Assembly: GCF_040686855.1 (NCBI RefSeq)
Contig: NZ_JBFBOG010000001.1
Location: 868,001 to 932,000, forward strand
From: Leifsonia sp040686855
Lineage (GTDB): Bacteria; Actinomycetota; Actinomycetes; Actinomycetales; Microbacteriaceae
Direction of reading: 5' to 3'
Length of the DNA: 64,000 nucleotides
Each line of letters starts with the position of its first letter. Within the stretch, counting starts at the first letter, position 1. A program made the position numbers and the translations under genes. Below are positions 18,238-26,929 of the stretch, piece by piece. A model generated the notes under the pieces. The model did not search any database. It was not told the origin of the DNA and was given only the letters and a program-made list of their open reading frames with translations.

Positions 18238-20559
18238 CTAGGGAGTCGGGAGCGGCGTCGGGGTCTCGGTCGGCTGGGTCGAAGGCTCGGGAGTCGGTGC
18301 GTCCGAGGGCGCCGTCGTCTGCACAGGTGCGGGCAAGGGCGTGGCCGTCGGACCCGGTGTCGGACCATCCTCGGGCCGGGGCTGCCCCGACGACGTCGGC
18401 TGCGGAGCCTGCGTGGCACCCGGACCGGGCGATGCGGGCGCGCCGCCGGCCGGCGTGGCGGACGGGTCCTGACCGACGATCGCTTTGAGCTGCTGCTCGT
18501 ACGCCAGGAGCTGCGCCTGCACATCGGTCAGCGACTGGCCTTCGATCGTCTTCGAGTAGGCCATGATCTCGGCCCAGAGCGCGTTCAGCTTCGCGAGGGT
18601 CTGCGCATCGGGCATGGCGTCGACCGTCAGGACGAGCTGGTGGGCGACCGCCGCCGTCACGCAGTCCACGCAGCCGTAGTTGGCCGCGACGGCGAGGTTC
18701 TGCGGGATGACCACGTCGGATTGACCCACGACGAGCACGACCTGGAACCCCACGGCGACCGTGGTGCAGCCCGAGCAATCGGCGAAGGCGTAGGCGGAGT
18801 TCGTGTTCAGGGCCGATTGGCCTCCGGTCACCCACACGAGCGCGAAGGCGACGTCGTAGAGCACCGAACCGTCCGTGGTGTTGACCGCGAGCGCCTGGTT
18901 GTCGCCGGGCTTCGGTGGAGCCGGCTTGCTGAAGGGGAACACCCACGACGGGGAGGTGCCGTCCCGGGGGATGAGCACCGTCGCGAGCTGCGGATGGTCC
19001 GCGGTCGGCCGGGCCGCGCCCGCGGGCCAGATGGTCTGCAGTTCGCCCGCGGAGCCGGCGGCGATGCGCTCCGAGCGGGAGGCGGGGCTCAGGATGTCGG
19101 AGATCGTCCCGCGCTCGTACGACTGGATCGGGCGGTACGCGTGCGGGGACGGCCACCACGCGAACGCGAGGCCGCCGACCATGGCGAGCACGAGCGCCCC
19201 GGCGGCAGCGCGACGGCCCGGCCGCCCGCGCGTCCCGGTCCAGAGCCGAGTCAGGCCCGAACGCGAGAGGCGGGAGAGGATGTACAGGGTGCCGAGGATG
19301 GGAAGTGCGACGGCCGCGATCAGCACGCACTGCGCCATCCCGGCGCCGATGTCGCCCCGACCGAACGCGGCGCCCAGCAGCTGGACGCGCTCGGCGATCG
19401 CCACGGCCGCGGTGGCGACGACGCGCGGAAGGGTGAGCACCATCATCACGAGCGAGAACAGGAGCAGCGGGACCACCACGAGCACCCAGACGCAGACCAC
19501 CGCGCGCGCCCACGGCCGGAGCGTCCGCGACTCGGGCCGCCCCCACCGCCAGGGCAGCAGCCCGAGGAGCGTCGGCTTGATGCGCTGGAACAGGTCGGGG
19601 ACCCCGGTCAGGTCCGCGAGCACGTGGTACCCGTCGAAACGCATCGTCGGCAGCAGTTGGTGGACCATCTGCAGCAGTTGCGTGAGGACGACCAGCAGGA
19701 GCGCATCCCACCGGGTCGCCCACCAGATGCCGACGATGATGACGGCGACGATGGCGTTGAAGTACAGGCCGCCCAGGTCGGTCCGCACCCGCCCGGCGCG
19801 ACCCAGCCGGTAGGAGTCGGTCACATCGGTGAAGAACGCCGGCCAGAACAGGTAGAGGCCCGCGCCCATCCGGCCCGGCGTGGCGCCGCCGTACCGTGCG
19901 GCGGCCGCGTGGCCGAACTCGTGGAACGCGGCCGAGAGCACGGTCACCGCGACCACCAGGAGGAGCACACCGGGGTCCTGGAACGCGTGATACGTGGCCG
20001 CAGCCAGGCCCTCGACCATCAGCAGCCACCAGCAGGCGGCCACGAACAGGGCGACCACCGGGATGACGACGAGCGGATGGAACAGCCGCGAGAACGGCGT
20101 GGTCACGCGCCGGGTGATGGCCGGGTCGGCGATCTGCGTGCGGAAACGCAGCCCGAGAAGCGGGTCCGACCGTTTCACCTCCGGTTCGGTTCCGTCGGCG
20201 CGGGTCAGCAGTCCGAGCGGGCGCAGGGAGGCGTCGATCAACTGGGCGACGTCCTCTGGACGCACCAGTCGGCCCGTGCGCGCGGTCACGCGGTCCGCGA
20301 TTTCGCGGAGATCGCTCCGCCCGTCCACCTCATCCAGGACGGCGAACAGCAGTGGCGTGAGCTGGAGCGTCTGGCCGTCGCCGCGACGCGCAAGCGACGG
20401 CGGCTCCCGGTACCCGGAGCCGCGCATCGCGCCGATGAGCTCGACGCCCGACGCGCGGACCGGGACCTCGGAGAGCCGCGCAGGCCCGGCGGAATCGGCG
20501 GTGTCGGCGGGCTGGTGCGCCTCCCCCGCTGCGACCGGGGAATCCGGTGTGACGGTCAC
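18238..20559 (-). CDS. PqqD-like / M50-type membrane metalloprotease
   Basis: 773 aa integral membrane protein. Residues 36-118 look like a PqqD-type winged-helix domain (LTPLLFAVLDEVDGRSDL...EIADRV), a fold used to bind peptide leaders. The M50 (site-2-like) core has zinc motif HEFGH (213-217) in a membrane helix and a third-ligand candidate MRFDGY (Asp 309). About ten hydrophobic segments are spread over 155-480. An outer domain follows with two Cys-pair motifs (CSGC, CVDC), then a 120-residue Pro/Thr/Ser-rich tail. GTG start. It begins six bases after the stop of the repeat-rich small-protein gene, so the two form one unit and the small protein is the obvious partner or substrate. Function beyond this is inferred. 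Confidence 0.82.
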   Translation of the reverse strand: MTVTPDSPVAAGEAHQPADTADSAGPARLSEVPVRASGVELIGAMRGSGYREPPSLARRGDGQTLQLTPLLFAVLDEVDGRSDLREIADRVTARTGRLVRPEDVAQLIDASLRPLGLLTRADGTEPEVKRSDPLLGLRFRTQIADPAITRRVTTPFSRLFHPLVVIPVVALFVAACWWLLMVEGLAAATYHAFQDPGVLLLVVAVTVLSAAFHEFGHAAAARYGGATPGRMGAGLYLFWPAFFTDVTDSYRLGRAGRVRTDLGGLYFNAIVAVIIVGIWWATRWDALLLVVLTQLLQMVHQLLPTMRFDGYHVLADLTGVPDLFQRIKPTLLGLLPWRWGRPESRTLRPWARAVVCVWVLVVVPLLLFSLVMMVLTLPRVVATAAVAIAERVQLLGAAFGRGDIGAGMAQCVLIAAVALPILGTLYILSRLSRSGLTRLWTGTRGRPGRRAAAGALVLAMVGGLAFAWWPSPHAYRPIQSYERGTISDILSPASRSERIAAGSAGELQTIWPAGAARPTADHPQLATVLIPRDGTSPSWVFPFSKPAPPKPGDNQALAVNTTDGSVLYDVAFALVWVTGGQSALNTNSAYAFADCSGCTTVAVGFQVVLVVGQSDVVIPQNLAVAANYGCVDCVTAAVAHQLVLTVDAMPDAQTLAKLNALWAEIMAYSKTIEGQSLTDVQAQLLAYEQQLKAIVGQDPSATPAGGAPASPGPGATQAPQPTSSGQPRPEDGPTPGPTATPLPAPVQTTAPSDAPTPEPSTQPTETPTPLPTP

Positions 20560-20565
20560 GCTCGG

Positions 20566-21225
20566 TTACGGCTGCGTCGGCGCCTGCGCCGGCGTCTCGC
20601 CGATGGACGACTCCTGGCCCGCCGTCGCATCGGCCGAGCCGGTGATGTTCTGGTTGATGACCGCGTCCTGGTGCGAGACGGCTGCGGCCTGGCTGTCGAT
20701 GGAGCCGATGTTCGCCGCGACGCTCGCGTCGATCGGCGCCGCCACGTTCGCGTTCGCCGCGACCGCACCGTTGATCGGCGCCGCGATGTGGGCGTCGGCG
20801 GCGGCGTTGATGTCAACGTTGAGGAGGCTGCCGTCGGTGATCGAGCCTGGGACAGCCGTCCCAGCGCTCGGCGCCGGCGCCGTGGTCGTGTCGGCGGCGG
20901 GCGCCATGTCGCTGACCTGGTGCGAGTTGGCGACCGCATCGGCGTCGATGCCCTGCTGGATGGCCGCGGACTGATCGGCGCCCGCGACGGCGGTCGATCC
21001 GGCCGAGAGGACGTTCGCACCCGCGGACGCCTCGATCGGAGCGGCGACGTTCGCGTTCGCTGCGACGCCCAGGTCGACCGGCGCGACGAGGCCGAGCCCG
21101 AGGTTGAGGTCAGCGTTCAGATCGAGGATGGAGGCCACCTCCTTGTCCGGCAGAGGCGTGACGCCCTCGGCCGCGAGCTCGTCCGCGGAGAGAGGCTGGA
21201 GGTCGTTGGCGGTCTCGTCGTTCAT
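20566..21225 (-). CDS. Repeat-rich peptide precursor-like protein paired with M50 protease
   Basis: 219 aa acidic protein rich in Ala, Asn, Asp and Val, with no Cys and no signal peptide. The first 40 residues (LSADELAAEG, PLPDKEVASIL) resemble leader segments of modified-peptide precursors. The rest holds imperfect repeats: AANANVAAPI occurs twice and ADAHIAAPI once, and DQSAAIQQ...SHQ is echoed by SQAAAVSHQD...NQN. GGAGCC lies before the ATG. It is directly followed by the PqqD/M50 gene. No known family is recognised; precursor, secreted structural protein and adhesin are all possible. Confidence 0.8.
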   Translation of the reverse strand: MNDETANDLQPLSADELAAEGVTPLPDKEVASILDLNADLNLGLGLVAPVDLGVAANANVAAPIEASAGANVLSAGSTAVAGADQSAAIQQGIDADAVANSHQVSDMAPAADTTTAPAPSAGTAVPGSITDGSLLNVDINAAADAHIAAPINGAVAANANVAAPIDASVAANIGSIDSQAAAVSHQDAVINQNITGSADATAGQESSIGETPAQAPTQP

Positions 21226-21431
21226 CTACGGCTCCGTTTCCGGCGCGCGGCGCGCGCCCTCCGAGCGCAGCGGCGCGCTGCGCGTTGACGACGGGAAACG
21301 TACCCGCGGTATGCGGCGGGGAAAGACCGTTCACCAGCGCGCGATTCCGTGATATTGCCGCTGGCCCAGCGGTATGCCCGCAGCATGGGCGACCGGCGAG
21401 GCCGTCCCGGTCCGATGACGCGGAATCGCCG
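21226..21431. promoter_or_regulatory. Promoter region of the repeat-protein/M50 unit
   Basis: 206 bases between two minus-strand units. It must hold the promoter for the repeat-protein gene, but no convincing -35/-10 pair was found. The first half is a very GC-rich stretch of CGCGCG and GCGCGC runs with local self-complementarity. No coding potential is apparent. Confidence 0.4.
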
Positions 21432-22241
21432 CTACGCCCCCCGTCCCGCCGCGGGGCCGTCCGCCTCCACCACCAGCCCGAGGTCGCGGAGCTCGCGCTC
21501 CGACTTGCCCGCGATCTTCCGCCCGAGCAGGGGTCTGCCGTCGTTGTGCTTGTAGACGCCGGCGGGCTCTTTGGCGAGCGGCTCCTCCCAGCCGAAGTAG
21601 AGCGCCATCATGCGCAGCACGTACCCGATCACGAAGGAGATCCCCGCAGCCCACCAGGTGTTCAGCCCGAGCGCGGTGCAGATGATCCAGATGATGCCGG
21701 TGAGGGCTGCGATGCTGACGAACCACTCCCCCTGGATGAAGTGCTTCGGCGTCACCCCGCTCGACACATCCACGTACCACCGTCCGGCCGTCGGGCCGAT
21801 CACCGCGAGCGCGAGGACGCCGAGGATCGGCAATCCGACCGACTCGCCCTTCTGCGCGCCGACGATCGCATAGAGCGGTAGCGAGAACGAGGTGAAGAAC
21901 TGGAACACACCCTCGCGGAACAGCTGCCCCTGACCGTAGGCGATCAGGTACCCGATGATGCCGAAGATCAGCGCGAGCGTGATGTACGCGGGGTTGCTGA
22001 GCGCACCGGGCACCTGGTTGACGATGATGTCCCGCGTGATGCCGCCGCCGAGGCCCATCAGCAGCGCCATTCCCAGCACCCCGACCACCGTGAAGTTCTT
22101 GTAGTGATCGGGGCGCCGGGCGAGCAGGGCGCCGTTGAGGGCGTTGGTCGACGCGGCGATCAGGTCGAGGGTGGTGAAGTCGCCGAAGAACTTCCACCCG
22201 CCGACATCGATCGTGGATGCCGTGACCACCTGCTCGAGCAT
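21432..22241 (-). CDS. TRIC/UPF0126-family membrane protein (YicG-like)
   Basis: 269 aa membrane protein with about seven hydrophobic helices. GLGGGITRD in the N-terminal half matches the GGGxxRD motif of the trimeric intracellular cation channel (UPF0126) family, which has a two-repeat layout. The C-terminal 40 residues are charged and cytoplasmic. The ATG at 22241 lies five bases after the stop of sulfatase 3, and a GTG at 22250 would overlap that stop by four, so the two genes are translationally coupled. The transported ion is unknown, and why it is tied to a sulfatase is not clear. Confidence 0.82.
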   Translation of the reverse strand: MLEQVVTASTIDVGGWKFFGDFTTLDLIAASTNALNGALLARRPDHYKNFTVVGVLGMALLMGLGGGITRDIIVNQVPGALSNPAYITLALIFGIIGYLIAYGQGQLFREGVFQFFTSFSLPLYAIVGAQKGESVGLPILGVLALAVIGPTAGRWYVDVSSGVTPKHFIQGEWFVSIAALTGIIWIICTALGLNTWWAAGISFVIGYVLRMMALYFGWEEPLAKEPAGVYKHNDGRPLLGRKIAGKSERELRDLGLVVEADGPAAGRGA

Positions 22242-22246
22242 GACCC

Positions 22247-23815
22247 TCACGCCCCCGCGTGATGGGAGATGCCGTGATCGGGCTGGTGGTCCTTCACGTC
22301 GACGGTCGCCGGGTTCGCCGGATGCAGGGTGGTGACGTACTGCACGATCGGCCCGATCTGCAGGTGCTCCTGAGGCACGAGCTCCCCCGGCTTCGGCGGC
22401 GTGTACGGGTCGGGCGTGCCCGGCTTGATGGGCGGTTCCATCGCCAGCGACTTGAGGAAGGCCGCCGCGGCCGCAGCCATGGGGTGCACGACCCAGGCGT
22501 GCGGGAAGTCGACCTGGTGCTCCTCCCGCGGGTCCCACTCCAGGTTGAACAGGTTCGGCGTGGCCAGCGCCGACCACGTGGAGTAGAAGTCGTCCTGCTG
22601 GAAGAGGTGGATCTTCCACTGGTGCCACTTGATGGCCTGCAGCCGGTTGCCGTTCATGTGCAGGACGACGTCGCGTCCCGACTCCCCGGCGTCGCCGAGC
22701 AGGAAGTCGCGCATGTCCATCCCGTCGATCTTCCGGTCGGCGGGCAGGGTGCCGCCGCCCGCGAGCACCAGTGTCGAGAACAGGTCCACCTCGTGCACGA
22801 GCTCGTTGCTGACCCGCCCCGCAGGCACCTTTCCCGGCCAGCGGATGATGCACGGCGTCCGGTTGGAGCCCTCGAGCGTGGTGAACAGCGAGCCGCGCCA
22901 GATGCCGGAGAACCCGTCCCACTGACCGCCCAGCGGATCGGGGTCGCTCGCCGGCAGCTTGTAGGTGGAGTCGCCGCCGTTGTCGGACGCCCACACCACG
23001 ATGGTGTCGTCGGCGATGCCGAGCGCATCCAGCTCGTCGAGGATCCTCCCGGTGAAGTCGTCCATCTGGGTGAGGATGTCGGCCCAATTGCCGTGCTTCG
23101 TCGTGCCTGCATACTCCGGGTCCGGGATGGGCGGGATGTGGACCTGCGTGTAGGGCAGGTAGGTGTAGAACGGCTTCCCCTCGTCGTGCGACCGGCGCAT
23201 GAAGTCGATCGCCCACTCGGTGATCTTGCGGTCGAAGCCGGCGCGGAAGTCGGCGTCGTACGTGCCGACGACCTCGTGCTGCTCGCCCTTCCTGCGCGAG
23301 TAGATCGGCTCGTACTCCAGCGGGATCTCGAGCGGACCCGTGTACGGCGCCGCCGTCACCGTGCCGTTCGGGAAGTAGGACTGCGTCGTCCACAGCACCT
23401 CGTCCGCCGTGCGCGGCGACCACACCGCCTCGTCGAAACCGAAGTCGATGGGGCTGCGCGCCTCCGGGTCGCTGCCGAGGTGCCACTTGCCCCACATCCC
23501 GGTCGCATAGCCGGCGTCGGAGAGCGCCCTCGCGCTGGTCACCTCCCACTGGGTCATGCCGTCCGCTCCGCCGGTGACGTCGACGGTCTGCGTGCCCGAT
23601 CGGATGGGGTGACGGCCGGTGAGAAGGGCCGACCGGCTGGGCGTGCACTGCGACTCCACGTTGAAGTTGAGGAGCTTCAGCCCTTCTCCGGCGAGCGCGT
23701 CGATGCGCGGCGTCGGGGCACCGCGCAGCACACCGCCCCCGTAGCATCCGAGCTCGCCCCAGCCGAAGTTGTCCCAGAAGAAGACCACGATGTTGGGCTG
23801 CTTGTCATCGGCCAT
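22247..23815 (-). CDS. Arylsulfatase-type sulfatase 3
   Basis: Type I sulfatase of 522 aa, shorter than the other two because it lacks their extra C-terminal domain. CTPSR supplies the formylglycine precursor Cys at 57; WDNFGWG near 14-20 is the first metal-site segment, with Asn beside the Asp. It has no signal peptide, so it is predicted to be cytoplasmic. It heads a two-gene unit with the TRIC-like channel. Enzymes of this layout include arylsulfatases that work in sulfate scavenging, but the substrate is not known here. Confidence 0.92.
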   Translation of the reverse strand: MADDKQPNIVVFFWDNFGWGELGCYGGGVLRGAPTPRIDALAGEGLKLLNFNVESQCTPSRSALLTGRHPIRSGTQTVDVTGGADGMTQWEVTSARALSDAGYATGMWGKWHLGSDPEARSPIDFGFDEAVWSPRTADEVLWTTQSYFPNGTVTAAPYTGPLEIPLEYEPIYSRRKGEQHEVVGTYDADFRAGFDRKITEWAIDFMRRSHDEGKPFYTYLPYTQVHIPPIPDPEYAGTTKHGNWADILTQMDDFTGRILDELDALGIADDTIVVWASDNGGDSTYKLPASDPDPLGGQWDGFSGIWRGSLFTTLEGSNRTPCIIRWPGKVPAGRVSNELVHEVDLFSTLVLAGGGTLPADRKIDGMDMRDFLLGDAGESGRDVVLHMNGNRLQAIKWHQWKIHLFQQDDFYSTWSALATPNLFNLEWDPREEHQVDFPHAWVVHPMAAAAAAFLKSLAMEPPIKPGTPDPYTPPKPGELVPQEHLQIGPIVQYVTTLHPANPATVDVKDHQPDHGISHHAGA

Positions 23816-23860
23816 GTCCCTGCCTCGCTTTTCCGTTGCGTCGTTGTGGGTATTCGGTTG

Positions 23861-24934
23861 TCAGAGGCCGCCGCTGCGGACCACGGCGCCCGACCCTGAC
23901 GGGACGAACGCGACGATGGCGTGCTCGGAGGCGATGTCGGAGAGGGCGTCGAGCACAGGCCCCGGAGGGGGCCCGGACGTCCAGGCGAGGATCGCGGATG
24001 TCCCGTCGGGGAGCAGCGAGGAGACGCTGCGCAACCGACGCGCAGAGATGCTGCGGCCGGCCCAGAGGCCGTACAGGGCGCCGGCGAAGACGCCGAATAT
24101 CGCCCAGCCGATCCCCGTGAGGAGACCGACGCGAAGCAGGCCGCCCCCGAACGCTCCGGAGACCGCTCCGAAGACGAGCCCGAACAGGCCCCAGCTGACG
24201 ATGTTGCTGCGGACCATGGCCGCGCTGCCGAACGTCGGGTCGGCGACGTGCCGCCGACCGCGCGGGTCCGTCCGGACGACGAGCTCGATCTGCGCGGAGG
24301 TCGCGATCGCGTGGTCGGACTTCACCTTCCCTGCGACCACGTGGGCGGTGCCGGGGTGCCGGTAACGGACGACGATCATGCTCGCGAGCGCGGCCGCGTC
24401 CGGCGGGAGGGAGGTCGCCTCGGGGACGACTCCGCCGGAGGACCACGTCGATCCGGAGACGCTGAGGTCGTCGGCGACACCGACGATGCTCGCTGTGGTC
24501 GGCGACAGTTTCGCGGCACTAGAGAGGAGAGCGTCCTGATCGGTCGTCTCGACGAAGAGGAGGAGGGCCGACGACTTGGGCGGCAGGTCCTTGCCGATGG
24601 TGGCGAGTTCGGCCTTCGAGGCGTGGTGGACGCTGTAGTAGGTGTTGAGGTACCCGCACAGGGCCCCGAGCGGAGCCCAGATCAGCACCCCGACCCAGCC
24701 GTTGGCGACCAGCCCGAACAGCCCCCAGGTGACCAAGGGGACCAGTGTGCCTGCGACGACGCGGCGGGGATCATGAACGTTGACACGGTGCCGCGAGTCC
24801 ACGGAAAGGACCACGGCGTCGAGCACGGGAGCACCGGCCGCGCGCAGTTCCGAGTCGAGCCGGCCGCGGGCCTTCCCCGCCTCGTCCGCCGCCGAGAAGC
24901 AGGCGAGAAGCACGGCGAGCCTGTCACCGGTCAT
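23861..24934 (-). CDS. Membrane protein with internally duplicated Gly-rich helices
   Basis: 357 aa protein of unknown function. Two halves are related: each has an NTxVxWGLFGLV-like start to a Gly-rich hydrophobic hairpin (about 65-110 and 245-300), followed by a soluble alpha/beta stretch ending in a hydrophobic beta strand (SALLLFVET and SAILAWTSG). This resembles DUF1269-type proteins with a glycine-zipper hairpin between soluble halves. The ATG at 24934 is chosen because GGGGGTG precedes it; the frame stays open 31 codons further upstream. It lies 45 bases upstream of sulfatase 3 on the same strand and may be cotranscribed. Confidence 0.75.
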   Translation of the reverse strand: MTGDRLAVLLACFSAADEAGKARGRLDSELRAAGAPVLDAVVLSVDSRHRVNVHDPRRVVAGTLVPLVTWGLFGLVANGWVGVLIWAPLGALCGYLNTYYSVHHASKAELATIGKDLPPKSSALLLFVETTDQDALLSSAAKLSPTTASIVGVADDLSVSGSTWSSGGVVPEATSLPPDAAALASMIVVRYRHPGTAHVVAGKVKSDHAIATSAQIELVVRTDPRGRRHVADPTFGSAAMVRSNIVSWGLFGLVFGAVSGAFGGGLLRVGLLTGIGWAIFGVFAGALYGLWAGRSISARRLRSVSSLLPDGTSAILAWTSGPPPGPVLDALSDIASEHAIVAFVPSGSGAVVRSGGL

Positions 24935-25080
24935 GTCAGCACCCCCTTCGAGTCGTGCGATTCGGCCACAGGGTAGGACGCGGCCGAACGCCCGCGAAAT
25001 GCAGTTATCCGGCGGGGTTCTGGTCATCCGTTGGACGGACGCGCGGGGCGCCGTTACCTCGTTAGCGTCGGAGCATGGGG

Positions 25081-25434
25081 ATGGATGGCGACGACGCGCG
25101 GCTATCGGGCTGCCGCTCGGTGCCGGCGGCCGTCTGGCTGCTCCTGGCGCACGCCGTCGTCACGGTCGTACTGATAGCGACCACGTTCGCCTACGGGCTG
25201 AGCCTCGACGCGACCATCGGTCGCGATGAGCTGTACCGGCTCGAGCCGGCGTTCGGCTGGGCGATCGCCGGCGCCTTCCTCCCGCTCCCCGTCGCGACGG
25301 TGGCAACGTGGCTTCTCGAACCTGTCCGGTCGGACCGCGCGTGGGTCGCCCCGGCGGTCGGGATGTGCGCCAGTGTCGCGTTGTGCGTCGCGATGCTGCC
25401 GCTCATCCATCCCGCGCCGGTCACCGGCGGCTGA
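25081..25434 (+). CDS. Small membrane protein, unknown function
   Basis: 117 aa with three predicted membrane helices (roughly residues 14-40, 58-80 and 88-108) and no recognised domain. The ATG at 25081 is chosen because GGAG sits seven bases before it; an ATG six bases upstream is too close to that site. It is flanked by the divergent duplicated membrane protein gene and the convergent mug-like gene, ending one base before the latter's stop, so it stands alone. Confidence 0.6.
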   Translation: MDGDDARLSGCRSVPAAVWLLLAHAVVTVVLIATTFAYGLSLDATIGRDELYRLEPAFGWAIAGAFLPLPVATVATWLLEPVRSDRAWVAPAVGMCASVALCVAMLPLIHPAPVTGG

Positions 25435-25435
25435 G

Positions 25436-26005
25436 CTACGGGCGCACCGGGATTCCGGCGGCCACAGCGACCTCGCGGTAGGCCGACGCGAGGTCGTCGA
25501 GCGTCGAGTGGGCGTTGAGGCCGCTGGGGTTCGGCACCACCCAGACCTGCGAGTCGCCCCAGTCGCCCTGCCGGCCGACGGCGGCGGTGCGGGCGTCGAA
25601 GGCGACGCGGTAGGCGCTGATCCCGAGGATCGCGACCACGGTCGGGCGCAACGCGGCGACCCGTTCCCGCAGCGCGAGCCCGCCCTCCGTCAGCCGCGCC
25701 GGTGCGAGCTCGGCCGCGCGTGCCGTCGCCTCCGGCACGATGCAGGTGATCCCGATCCCCAGCTCCTCAAGCTGGCGCACGTCGGCCGGGTCGAAGCCGT
25801 TCGACGCGTCGATCACGTGGTCGGTGATCCCGGCCAGGTGGAGCGCCTTGTAGAAGCGGTTGCCCCGGCGGGCGAAGTGCGCCTGGACCGCCACGGTGAG
25901 GAGTCCCGGGTTGATGCCCACGATCAGCAGCCGGGTCGGGTGCGGGATCAGGTCGGGGAGCGTCCGGCCGGTGAAGGCGGCGAGCTGATCGCGGGTGAAC
26001 GTCAT
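25436..26005 (-). CDS. mug: Mismatch-specific uracil/thymine DNA glycosylase (Mug-like)
   Basis: Base-excision repair enzyme of 189 aa that removes uracil or thymine opposite G. The catalytic motif GINPG is at 30-34 and the second motif NPSGLN is near 159-164; FYKALHLAGI is a further family segment. No tag for export. It lies 18 bases downstream of the PhzF gene on the same strand, so the two may be cotranscribed, though no functional link is known. Confidence 0.9.
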   Translation of the reverse strand: MTFTRDQLAAFTGRTLPDLIPHPTRLLIVGINPGLLTVAVQAHFARRGNRFYKALHLAGITDHVIDASNGFDPADVRQLEELGIGITCIVPEATARAAELAPARLTEGGLALRERVAALRPTVVAILGISAYRVAFDARTAAVGRQGDWGDSQVWVVPNPSGLNAHSTLDDLASAYREVAVAAGIPVRP

Positions 26006-26023
26006 CCCCTCACTCTGGCATCG

Positions 26024-26845
26024 TCACAGCGTCTCGGCGCTGCCGGTGACCCGGATGCGGCCCTCCGGCGGGATGCTCACCAGGATGGAGGACGGCCGTC
26101 CGGTCTCCGCGCCCTGCTCGACGGTGACCTCCGCGGGCATCGTGACGAGGCCGTGCTGCCGGAGGTACGCGCCGAGCCCGGCGGCCGCCGATCCGGTGGC
26201 CGGGTCCTCGCGGATGCCTCCGCGCGGGAACGGGTTGCGGCTCGCGAAGCGGTCCGCCGAGATGCGGTGGACGACGGGGATCGTGCCGTCCCATCCCTTG
26301 CGGTCCTGCAGGCGCAGGACCGCGTCGGCGTCGTGGTCGAGCCGCCCCAGCACGCCTGCGGCGACCGGGACGAGCGGGTGGGGGTTGCCGCCGCGGATGA
26401 ACGCGGGAGGCAGCATCGGGTCGAGGTCCGTCGTCTCCAGCCGGAGGGCGTCCAGGAGTTCGGCGAGCAGGACGCCACCTAGCGGCTCGACCGACGTCTC
26501 CACCGCCGTCAGCGTCGCCCGCTCGGGCGAGACGGCCACCGGGACCACGCCCGCGTTCGTGGTGAACGCGACCGTGCTGCCCGCGCCTTCACGGGCCAGC
26601 GCCACTCCGGACGCGATGGTCGCGTGGCCGCAGAAGGCGATCTCGGCCCGCGGGGTGAAGTAGCGCACCCGCGCGGCATCCGGCTCGATCGCGGACAGGA
26701 ACGCCGTCTCGCTGAAACCGAGGTCGGCGGCGATGCCGAGCATATCGGCGTCCGAAAGCGACTCCGCGTCGAGCACCACACCGGCGGGATTGCCGGACGT
26801 CGGGTCGCCGGGGCGGGTGAACGCGCGGAAGCGCAGGATCCTCAT
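26024..26845 (-). CDS. PhzF-family isomerase/epimerase
   Basis: 273 aa two-domain PhzF-fold protein, normal length. It has the expected GNPAGVVL near the start, the catalytic Glu segment FSETAF, FCGHATIASG and a C-terminal REDPATGSAA. Family members isomerise dihydro-3-hydroxyanthranilate or act on unknown small metabolites. There is no phenazine gene cluster around it, so it is more likely one of the housekeeping members of unknown substrate. ATG start. Confidence 0.88.
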   Translation of the reverse strand: MRILRFRAFTRPGDPTSGNPAGVVLDAESLSDADMLGIAADLGFSETAFLSAIEPDAARVRYFTPRAEIAFCGHATIASGVALAREGAGSTVAFTTNAGVVPVAVSPERATLTAVETSVEPLGGVLLAELLDALRLETTDLDPMLPPAFIRGGNPHPLVPVAAGVLGRLDHDADAVLRLQDRKGWDGTIPVVHRISADRFASRNPFPRGGIREDPATGSAAAGLGAYLRQHGLVTMPAEVTVEQGAETGRPSSILVSIPPEGRIRVTGSAETL

Positions 26846-26929
26846 CGTCCCGTTGTAGCGGCGGCGGTGCGGGCGCGTCGCGGGCCAATCCGCATCCCGT
26901 GGACCGGTCCGCGAGGCGCCCCCGGCGGG

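Noticed and set aside
20566..21225. Repeat protein as an ice-binding or PE-PGRS-like protein
   Set aside because: Repeats are short and imperfect, there is no signal peptide and no Gly-rich pattern; the pairing with a PqqD/M50 gene favours a processed precursor.
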